Below are positions 17,132-29,100 of a stretch of 42,673 bases of DNA, one piece after another. The notes under the pieces are model-generated. The model ran no database searches. It worked only from the letters and a program-made list of their open reading frames with translations, and was not told the origin of the DNA. The translations under genes were made by a program, and so were the position numbers. Position 1 is the stretch's first letter; every line of letters starts with the position of its first letter. Source of the stretch: an uncultured Bacteroidota bacterium (GTDB lineage Bacteria > Bacteroidota > Bacteroidia > Chitinophagales > Chitinophagaceae); NCBI GenBank assembly GCA_903881585.1, contig CAIRTW010000036.1:1-42673 (forward strand), written 5' to 3'.

Positions 17132-20100
17132 TTATTTCCGGACCACAAAATGCAAAACATGTTTTTTACGCTCGAGGGAATCGGGAACGTCACCTTGAGA
17201 AATAGTAAAAAGGTAAATGCCATTGGCCAATGAATTGGTAAGCTCTACCTGTTTGCTGAACCGCCCATTCGATACTTTAATCAACTCGTTATGAACAACT
17301 TGACCAAGCATATCGGTAATTTCAATGGAGATAAAACTATCTTCGTGACCAGTACGTCCGGCAATAGTAAATTTTCCGTTATTGGGGTTGGGGACAAGCG
17401 TCAGTTCGCCGATATCATTTGTAACCTCGTTAACATCTGTATTATTAACATGGACGATCACTTGCGCAGTTCCTGATACCTCGCCACAAAGACTTCCGCC
17501 CGACGTTACACAGGAAACCGTATCATCATTTGCGAGGGTACTGATGATAAATGTATCCGTCACAGCACCGGAAACTGCAACACCATTTATTTTCCATTGG
17601 TAGGTAACTCCGGTACCACCGCTCGTAACTGTGGCAACAAGCGTATCCGGTTGTCCTGCTGCCAGAAGGGTGCCGGGATATGAAGCTATACTAACTGAAG
17701 GAGTGAGCAGCGGAATCACGGTTATGTTTACGTTATTGCTGCTAAACGCAGTATCTATAGAAAGACAATGATAATTACTGTGGATAACACAAAATATATT
17801 ATCGCCGTTGGAAGGAACATAAACAAAGGTACTTCCCCACCCTGCGTTAATACCATTCTTTATCCATCTGTAGGTGGGGAGCGAACCGCCGTTCACCGGA
17901 TCAGGAATAACCGTAGCCAGGTGTGTAGCACATACAGAGTCACCAGGGCTGACCGAGATCGATACGGAAGGTGCAACATCAGGCGTGGTGACAACTGTAA
18001 AGCTTGCAGTTGCTGTGGCGGGCATCGCACAAACAGCATCACTGGTCATCGTTACGGAAATGACATCTCCGTTTAGCGGCGAGTAACTGTATGCGCTGTC
18101 GCTACCGGCGATTCCCGCACTAACGCCATTCACATACCAATGGTATATCGGTGTGCTGCCGCCCGATGCCGGCAGTGCTTTAAAAGTAGCAACAGATCCG
18201 TTACACACTGTATCCCCGATGGTAGTGGTAACGGTAACAGAAGGAACCGAGACCGGGGTGACCCCAATAACAGCCGAGTCTGACATACTGCTGCTGCACC
18301 CGGTAATAATATTTACGGCAAGAACAGTATAAGTGCCTGCAGGAATAAGTGGCCCGTATATAAGGGCCGTGCCGGTTCCTGTATCGGCAGTAACGAATGA
18401 AGTACCATTATATAATTTATAGGTGATCCCTGTATCGGAACCATTTAGTTCTACTTCCTCACCCGTACCTCCGGCGCAATAATTCCCGCCACCTGTAACG
18501 TAAAAAGACACCGGCAACCCATTGACGGTAACAATAGCGGCGGCACTGCAGCCACTGGGCAATGAATAAGAAAGAACAGTTGTTCCTGACGCTACAGCAT
18601 TTGCATGACCGGATGCCGAACCGACACTTAGAACAGTTGTGGTACTACTACTCCAGGTACCACCGGGCGCAAGATCGCTGAACACATAGGATGATCCAAC
18701 GCACAAACCAGTAATTCCGGTTATAGGAAAAAGTGGGTTTACCGTTACTGTCTTTGTCACAAAACAACCGGTAGGCATTGTATAACTGATAGTGGTACCA
18801 CCACCCGAAACGCCCGTAACGATCCCGGTGGCTGAACCTGCACTGGCTATTGCCGGGTTATTGCTGCTCCATGTGCCGCCGCTGGTGGCATCGCTCATGT
18901 AAATAGAATAGCCCTGGCAAACGAGTGACGATCCGGTTATAGCTGCCGGGTATGAGTTAACTGTGATAACAGTTGACGTTGCACAACTGGTAGGCAACGT
19001 ATAGGTAATAGCAGTAGTACCAAGGGCGATACCTGTGGCAATACCCGACGAAGAACCAATAGTGGCTATAGCGGTAGTTGCAACACTCCACGCACCGCCA
19101 ACCAAAGTATCTGTAAAATGAGACACAGACCCGAGACAGACACTTCTGTTACCGGCGATGACTGATGGCAATGGGTTTACTACAAACAGCGCAAGAGTGG
19201 TGCAGCCTGTCGGCAATTCATAAGTAACAGAAACAGACCCCGCCAGCACACCAGTTACAATACCGGAACCGGAACCAACTGTTGCTATAGTATTATCGCT
19301 GCCGCTCCACGCGCCGCCTGCCGATACATCGGACAGGGTAACTGCTGCGCCTGCACAAACATGGGCCACGCCCAATATACCTGCAGGAGAAGCATTAACA
19401 GTAACATCAACAGTATTGATGCAACCAGTAGACAGCATATAAGTGATAACCGCATTGCCTGTTGACAGGCCGGTCACCAGCCCGGTGGAAGCGTTAATGG
19501 CAGCAACGGTTGGCGTTCCCGAGCTCCAGCTCCCGCTGCTGACACTATCACTCAAAGAATAACTGACCCCGGTACACAGCCAGGAGGGGCCGGAAATAAT
19601 GGCCGGCAACGGATCTATGGTAACAACTTTGACAGCAAAACAACCTGTGCCTAATGTGTAGCTGATAACACTGGTGCCGGAAGATACACCTGTTACAACT
19701 CCGGTTGTTCCGCCAACAATAGCGGCGATGGTATTGCTGCTGGTCCAGGCGCCACCCGCAGTTGCATCTGTGAGGGGCGATGTGAGACCGGCGCAAATGG
19801 CGAGGGTACCCGTTATGGATGATGGTGACGCAAAAACAGTTTCTGTAGCGGTAGCTATGCAACCGGTGGGCAAGGTGTAAGTAATAAGCGTAGTACCTGC
19901 TGCGATGCCCGTAACAATGCCGGTGGAACTGCCTATAGAAGCAATGCCTGCAGGAACAGTAATGCTCCAGTTGCCGCCGCCGGTTATGTCGCTCAAAGTA
20001 ACGGCGCTGCCTGTACACACATTCAGAACACCGGCAATGCCGGCAGGAAGCGGGTTAACCGTCACTATGGCCGTTGCACTGCATCCGGTCGGAAATGTGT

Positions 20101-23100
20101 AGGTGATGATAGCCGTACCGGCAGCTATGCCGGTAACAATACCCGACGTGCCAATGCTACCTGTAGCGGGAGAACCACTGCTCCATGCACCACCACCTGA
20201 GAGGTCGCTAAGCGCAACAGTCAACCCGGCACAAACATGCAGGGTACCTGATATCGCCGCCGGCAGTGGATTGACAGTGACCGTAGCCGCAACTATGCAA
20301 CCGGTGCCGAGTGTATAAGTAATACCTGCCACACCTGCGGTCATTCCGGTGATAACACCAGTACTACCGCCGATCGTTGCAATACTTCCCGCTCCCGGGC
20401 TCCATGTACCGCCGGCAGTCACATCCGAATAGATGGTGGTAGCGCCTACACATAGAGCTGAAGCCCCGGTAATCAGGGCCGGCAGCGGGTTTACGGTGAT
20501 CACAGTTGTATTGATACAGCCAGTGCTTAAGGTATAAGTAATTGTTGCAGTTCCGGCAGACATACCGGTCAAAGTGCCAGTCGCCGACCCGATGGTTGCA
20601 GTACCCGGCGTTCCCGAGCTCCAGCTGCCACCGGCAAAGGCATCGCTTAAGTTGATGGTAAGGCCCGCACAAACATCTGCAGCGCCTGTAATGGCCGCAG
20701 GCAGGGGGTTTACAGTTACCGGGCTTATGATAATACAACCTGTGGGCAATGCATAAGTGATAATGCCGACACCAGTCGCCAATCCGGTAACAATACCCGT
20801 TGAAGAGCCGATAGATACTATTCCGGGAGAGCTGCTGCTCCAACTGCCGCCAGTCGAAGGATCGGATAAATCAGTGGTCTGCCCTAAACAAACGGAACGT
20901 ATGCCGCCTATGGCCAGTGGTAATGCATTCACGGTAACGCCGGCTGTTGCAACACAACCCGTAGGCAGCATATACGTGATAACCGCTGTACCGGCAAGCG
21001 CCCCGCCAACTGTTCCGGTCCCTACGCCAACTACCGCAACTGAACTATTGCTGCTCGACCATACACCGCCTGTTGTAATATCTGTAAGGCTTGTGGTAGA
21101 TCCGGCGCAGACGTTTGTGATGCCGGTGATAATAGCTGGCAAAGGACTCACCGTGACGATTGCCGTTACCCGACAGCTGGTTGGTAAAGTATAAGTAACG
21201 AGCGCTGTACCCGTACTTATCCCCGTTACGATGCCCGTGCTACCGGCAACAGACAATACACCGGCACCAACGCTGCTCCATGTTCCGCCGGGTATGGCAT
21301 CAGTCAATGTAGTTGTAAGCCCGGCGCAGACCTGCGTAACGCCGCTGATAGCTGAGGGTAACGGGTCCACAAGAAACGCAATAGAATTTAAACAGCCAGT
21401 TGGCAAAGTGTAAGTAATTATAGCGCTCCCCGCTCCTGCCCCGGTCACAACACCTGTCGATCCGATCGAGGCAACCGAGGTATTACTGCTGCTCCAGGTG
21501 CCACCGCCGGTAATGTCCGTTAATGTGGTTGCCAGGCCATGACATATTTCTACCGTGCCGCCTATATTTGCAGGCAGCGGGTTCACCGTTACATTGGCGA
21601 ACGTGGTACAACCCGTACCTATAGTATAAGTAATGATCGTAGTACCCGCAGATATGCCCCTTACAATTCCGGTCACAGCATCTACAGTACCAACTACCAG
21701 GTTACTGCTTGACCAGCTGCCTCCCGCAAAAGCGTCGCTCAAAGAAGTTACAAGCCCGGTGCAGACAACCTTAGTCCCGGCAACAGAAGATGGCAATAAA
21801 TTGACTGTGATCACCGTAGTGGCTACACAGCCTGCGCCCAGCACATAAGATATGGTTGATGTACCCGAGGTGATGCCGCTTACCAAACCAGTGAGGGACC
21901 CTACAGTGGCTACGCTGGCAGTGCTGCTGCTCCATATACCGGCTCCGGTAACATCGCTGAGCGTGGTAGTATATCCCGAGCAAACATTGGGGTTGCCGGT
22001 GATGCCAGCCATGGTATTGACCGTAACCGTGACGCTGGCAATGCAGCCTGTGGGCAGCATATAAGTAATGTTATCCGTGCCCGCTGTGACACCGGCGACA
22101 ACCCCTGTTGCTGCAGCCACAGTTGCTATTGCGGCATTTCCACTGCTCCATGCGCCACCGGGAGTTACATCACTGAGGTTAGTAGTAAGCCCGACACAAA
22201 ATACCGGGTTCCCTGTTATTACTGATGGTAGCGGGTTGACCGTAATCATGGTAGTGACATAGCAGCCTGTAGATAAGGAATATGTAATGACGGCTGTACC
22301 TGCTGATGCGCCGGAGAGCAGTCCGCTAACCGAGTTAATAGTCGCTATGATAGGATCGCTGCTTGTCCATGCACCTGTGCCGGCGGCATCGCTCAATGTA
22401 AGAGCCGAACCCACGCACACCTGTGCAGGGCCCGAAATGGCAGCAGGCATTGGGTTCACCGTGATCACCTGCGACGCGATACAACTGGTAGGCAATGTAT
22501 ATATAATCGTTGCCGTTCCTGCAACATTGCCATTCACGGTACCGGTCACCGATGAAACACTGGCAACACCAATGTTCAGGCTACTCCACGTGCCTCCGGC
22601 TGATGCATCTGATAAATTTGTTGTTGAGGTGGCACAAACAAAGAATGTGCCTGTAATGACAGACGGCAATGGGTTCACTGTTACAATCGCGCTCGCAGAG
22701 CATCCGCCGCCAGTTGGGGCTGGAATAGTATAAATGATAGTAGCCGTTCCTGCAGAACCGCCGGTAACAATGCCAGTTGTGCCAACTGCTGCAATACCTG
22801 CATTGCTGCTGCTCCATGTACCACCACCGGTGGCATCAGTTAAAGCCGTTGTTAAACCCAGACAGACAGTTTTGCTTCCCGATACAATAGCAGGAACCGG
22901 GTTCACCGTAAGGGCATAAAAAGTGCTGCACCCGATCCCCGGCGCTATCGGCACTGTATATGTGATATTGGTTGTACCGGCAGTAACACCCATCACGTTT
23001 CCGGTTGCCGACCCTATCGCCGCAACGCCCATATTACTACTTGCCCACGTTCCCGGTGCAACAGCGTCGGTTAAGACAACTGTTGCACCCACGCATATTC

Positions 23101-26100
23101 CCGCAGGTCCGCCAATGGTGGGAGGCAATGCGCTAACCGAAACGGTTATCGTATTGATGCATCCCGTGCTTATCACAAAAGTGATCACAGCACTACCACC
23201 CGACACACCTAATAAAAGTCCGCTCCCGCTTACCATCAATGCCACTGCTGAGTTGCTGCTGCTCCAGGTACCACTCGCTGTTGCATCGCTCAGAGTTATT
23301 GTTGATCCAACACAAACATTCGCACCGCCTGTAATTGCTGCCGGAATTGGCTGAACCGTAACGACAGCAGTGGTGATACAGCCTGTTGGCAACGTATAAG
23401 TGATGTTAGCAGTTCCTGCGGCAACGCCGGTTACAATACCACTTCCTGAAGCAACGATGGCAACTGTAGTATTGCCGCTGGTCCATGCCCCGCCCGGTGT
23501 GCCGTCGGTAAGGTTAGTGGTCGTGCCCGCGCAGAGCAGCCCGCTTCCGGTGATGCCCGGCGGCAACGGATTCACTGTGGCTGCAATGCTCACGCTACAG
23601 CCTGTGTTCAGTACATAACTGATCGTTGCTGTGCCGGCGGCCATGCCGCTCAGCAAACCCGTGGCAGAGCCAACGGCCGCTATCAATGAATTGCTGCTGC
23701 TCCAGGCGCCACCGCCCGTAGCATCGCTAAGCGTTGTTGTTAAGCCGGTGCAGACAAAAGGCGTACCGGATATACCCACCGGCACCGGATAGACAGTAAC
23801 CACCGAGGTAGCGAGGCAGCCGGTGCCTAGTTTATAAGTGATCGTCACAGTTCCTATTGCACTGCCGGCAATAATGCCTGTAGATACTCCTATTGGCGCT
23901 ACCAGTGGGTTACTGCTGCTCCATGCCCCGCCGGATGTAGCATCGCTCATAACCGTTGATGAGCCGTAGCAAAGATTGGCAGCTGCTGTAATTACAGCAG
24001 GCAGCGGGTTCACCGTCACCACTGTAGCCAGCGTGCAGCCAGGCCCTAAAGAGTAGGTTATCGTAACCATACCCGCGCCGACCCCGTTTACTACTCCGGA
24101 TAATGACCCTACTGTCGCTATTGTGATATCACCGCTGCTCCACGTGCCGCCGCCGCCGAAAGCATCACTAAGGCTTGTGGAAAAACCCTGGCACACAAAC
24201 GCCGTCCCTGAAACCGATGAGGGCAAGAGGTTCACCGTAACAATGGTTGTAGTAATACAACCGGCGCCAAGTGAATAGGTAATAATTGAAGTACCGCCAC
24301 CGGCGCCAGATAACAACCCAGTGCTGGAACCGATCGTTGCAACTGCCGTATTGCTGCTGCTCCAGTTGCCGCTGCCTATGCTGTCTGTAAGCGTGGTAAC
24401 GCTGCCTGCACAAATGCTGGTAGTACCGTCAATGACCGATGGTTGTGGATTGCTGAAAAGAGTTCTTGTAGCAGCGCAGCCAGACGGAAACGAATAAGAA
24501 ATTGTTGTTGACCCCACCGATAGTGTATTCACGAGCCCGGTAGAGCCAATTGCTGCGACACCCACGTCGCTGCTGCTCCAGGTACCGCCAACCGAACCAT
24601 CGCTGAATGAAGTGGTAAACCCAAGGCAGACATTTGAATTTCCGGAGACAGGCGCTGGCTGGGAGTTCACCGTCACGCTAGTCATTACCCGGCAGCCTGT
24701 GGCATACCCATAGGTAATAGTAGTAGTGCCAATACCAACGCCGGTAACAACACCGGTAACCGACCCAACTGAGGCCACGCTGGTATTGCTGCTGCTCCAG
24801 CTGCCGCCGGCTACCGCATCAGTCAGATTTGAGGTGAGCCCCTGGCAAATAGTTGCCGGTCCTGTTATCGCAGCAGGCATAGTATTTACCGACATAGTAA
24901 ATCCCGCGGCACAACCATCGGTAAGTGTATAAGAGATAATGGTAACACCTGTGGACAAACCACTCACAATGCCGGATGCCGGGCCAATACTTGCCGCTAC
25001 TGTGTTACTGCTGGCCCACGAGCCGCCGCCAATAGCATCAGTCAAAGTAGTTAGTGACCCGGCACATATAGAGCCGGCGCCGCTGATCGCACCGGCTGCC
25101 AGGTTGACGGTCATTACAATGCTCACCACGCATGCGCCCGCAAGTGTATAAGTAATATTGGCCGTTCCGACAGACAATCCCACCGCAACACCGCTGCTTG
25201 CGCCGATCAATGCCACAGAAGTATTGCTGCTTGTCCAGGTACCACCGCTATATGGATCGCTCAGGATCGCAGCAGTTCCCTGGCAGATGCTCATGTTACC
25301 TGTCATAGCAGACGGAGTCTGATTAACAGTCAGTATTTTAGATGCAGTACACCCGGTTGGCAACGTATAAATAATGGTAACCGTTCCGGGAGTGGCTCCG
25401 GTCACGGCCCCACTTGATGCCACAGTAGCTACCGATGCGGCGCTACTGCTCCATGTGCCGCCACTCATGCCGTCCGATAATGTTATCGTAGCGCCGGTGC
25501 AAACATTTGACGCTCCCGATATCGTAACCGGCAGCGGGTTGATAGTGACTACAACGGTAATGACACAGCCTGTAACGCCATCAGTATAACTAACATTAGA
25601 AGTACCTGAGCTTACCCCTATCACAAATCCGCTGGAAGAACCGATAAATACGGTTGACGTATTGCTACTCAGCCATGTGCCTCCGGTTGTCGCATCGGTA
25701 AGCGTAGTTGTAGCGCCCTGACATATGCTCTTTGTTCCGGAAATTGCCGGGGGCAACGTATTCACCGTCACGTTAGTAAATGTAATACATCCTGTAGCGG
25801 CCGTATAGGTGATGTTTACGGTACCGGCAATAATACCCGTTACCGTGCCTGAGGAAGAACCAACTGTGCCCACCAGCATATTACCGCTGGCCCATGTACC
25901 ACCGGCAGTTCCATCACTCAGTGTGGTAGTGAGGCCGGCACAGACAGCCAGGTTACCGCCAATCGTCATCGGCAATGGGTTTACAGTTATTGTCTTTGTT
26001 GCAGTACAAGTGGTAGGCAAAGTATAGATGATCGCAACCGTGCCGGAAGCAATTCCCGTCACTATCCCGGTAGTGCCATCTATGGTGGCCATCAGCAGGT

Positions 26101-29100
26101 TTCCGCTGCTCCACCCGCCGCCGCTGCTGGCATCTGTAAGGTTTATCGTCAAGCCCGCACAAACCGCATTCGCGCCATTGATCACACCGGGCAATGGATT
26201 GACGGTAACTGTTGCCGTAATAAAGCAGCCAGTTACCAGTGTATAAGTAATGATAGTTGTCCCCGCACTGACGCCTGTTACAACGCCCAGGCCAGAGCCA
26301 GTTATTGTAGCCACAGAACCGTTACTGCTCGACCATGTTCCACCCGGTGAGGTATCGCTAAGGCCTGTCGTTCCGTTCACACAAACCTGCAGGTTGCCGA
26401 GAATTGCTGCCGGGAGTGGATTTACGGTTACAATGGCAGCTGCGATGCAACCTGTTGGCAAAGTATAAGTGATCCCGGCAGTATTAGCTGCAACCCCCGT
26501 TACGAGACCGCTGCCTGATGCTACTGTCGCAATAGTAACGTCACTACTGCTCCATGTCCCGCCTGCAGGCAGGTCACTTAACGAAGTAGTCAACCCGGCA
26601 CAGACCGTGCGGGTGCCGTTTATTGCTGATGGCAGCGGATCAACGGTCACGATGCGGATGATCTGGCAACCTGTGGCCGACAATTGGTAGGTAATAATTG
26701 AGGTACCGGCAGACACCCCTGCAAGGGTACCCGATGCAGGGCCTATTAATGCGATGCTGGTGTTACCGCTGCTCCACACGCCGCCGCCAGTGGCATCGGT
26801 GAGCGTAGTAACCGCGTTCACACATAACTCGGCATTGCCACTTATGGCAACAGGAAGTGGGTTAACTGTAAAATTTGCTGTAGCTGTACAACCTGTAGAG
26901 AGCACATAAGATATAGTTGCCACACCTTGCGCCAAGCCCGAGATCACCCCTGTTCCGGCTGCGGTTGCTACCGGCAGGTTATTGCTGCTCCATGTACCGC
27001 CTGACACCGCATTTGTGAGATTCGTTGTTAAGCCGGCGCATACGCTCATCACCCCGGTGATGGGGTACAAAGGATTAACGGTAACCACCCGGCTTATAAT
27101 ACAGCCTGTGCCGATGGTATAGGTAATAATTGCTGTTCCGGTAGACACCCCCAAAACGGTGCCGGAACCGGAGCCGGTTGCCGCAACCGCGGGCGAACCC
27201 GAACTCCAGGAGCCGCCGCTGGTGGCATCACTCAGATTAGTAGTCTGTCCCATGCACACAGTTGCCGTGCCCAAAATAGAAGTGGGAAGCGGGTTTACAG
27301 TTACTACAGTTGTCGTGAAGCAGCCAGCGCCTATCGTATAAGTTATCGTTGCGGTTCCGGCAGTTACGGTATTAATGACACCACTGCCTGTTCCTATTGT
27401 GGCTACCCCGGTGTTACTACTGGTCCATATGCCACCGCTTGTAGATGGGTCACTGAGGCTGCCAGCCGCGCCCAGGCAAATACCTCTCGCACCGGATATT
27501 GCTCCGGGCGACAGATTAACGGTGACTAAAGTTGTTACTGCACATCCTGAGCCAAGCGCATATGTGATCGTGTCTATGCCCGGGGCAACGCCACTGATAA
27601 CACCTGTACCGGCAACAGCAGTTGCTATACCCGCGTCTCCGCTGGTCCACGTGCCGGGCGTTGTAATATCACTCAGGGTTGTAAAAGTTCCGACACAAAT
27701 ACTCATGTTGCCGGTTATCGGTGACGGAGATGGCGTAAAATTAACGGTACTGTGGGCAATGGCTGCGCAGCCGCTGCTCGTAGCGGTGACGGTATAAACG
27801 ATCGTCCCTGTAGTCGTTATGCTGGGTGGATGCACATACACCGTATCATCTGTGGTACCCGCCGAATAAGGGATCGTTAGTCCTGCATCTGCAAAAAGAT
27901 CTGTGCCTGGTGACCATGTCGGCATTACGACCGACGAAATTCCCGTGATCAGAACGTTGTCGAGCGCCCAGAAATCACCCCAGTGGGTATAATAATAGTA
28001 TCGTATCCTTAAATTCGGCTGCCCGAGGTAGGCATTAAGCGAAAATGTCTCGCCCACGAAACCGGTAGCCGTTCCTATGCTCGGCCCTACAAAATTCTGT
28101 ATGGTAGCCCAGCTGGTGCCGCCGTCTGTAGAAATATCGAGATCTACATTGAAGTCACCGGAAGGCCAGTATTGATAGGCCTGCTGAAATGTAAGTGTGG
28201 CTCCCGAATACCCGGCCAATGAAAAAACCGGTGAGATCAGCTTCGAGGAAGTAAACGAGGTAGAAGGAGAAGTATCGGCATTTGACATGGCAAAGGCGCT
28301 ATAGTCAGGAGAAAAGAAAGCGCCGAACACATTAGTATAACCGTTGCCGCACACTTTCCATCCTCCGCCGGGCAACATGCCGCTGCCTCCGGAATTGTCA
28401 ACCGTCCACAGGCCAAGCCCGCTGTTAAAAGTCTGTGCTAATACCGTAGCGGGCGCAGGTGTCCCGGTTGCAACAAGCGTTGCCACCCCACCGCTGCACA
28501 GCGTGGCAGCTGTAGCAGAAAGCACAGGGGCCAGTGGCGGATTATTAACCGTAAACGACATCGCGGACGGGCACCCGGCAGCTGTATATGTTATTATCGC
28601 AGTTCCCACTGCTACGCCCGAAACATTGCCCGAGGCATCTACCGATGCAACTCCGGTATTGCTGCTGCTCCATGTACCACCGCCTGTAGCGTCGCTGAGC
28701 GGGGTTGTTCCGCCTATGCAGGTGGCTGAAGAGCCTGCAACCGGCGGCGGGTCGGGGTTCACAACCATAGTGATCGTACCTGAGGTGCCTGTAGTTGTGG
28801 TAACACAACCGCTTGATGTAGTCATTACACAATACACCGTATTCCCGTTCGTCAGGCTGGTATTGGCGTAAGTAGCGCCCGTAGCCAGGCTCGTTCCGTT
28901 CAGGTACCACTGAAAAGATGGCGTCGCTCCGCCGTTTACCGGATTTGGTGTGAAAACAACATTTGTCCCGGCACATATAGGGCCACTCGGCGATGGGGTG
29001 ATGCTTACAGACGGCGTAACTGGAGTCGTTAATGAAAGACTACCGAAATTCGGAGTGCCTGAGCCGGGTATAACCCCCGCGATCGTGCCACCGGTTACCG

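Noticed and set aside
18491-27709. CRISPR array or non-coding satellite
   Set aside because: The period is 216-222 bases with coding-frame-preserving length and protein-level conservation, unlike the short identical repeats of a CRISPR array.
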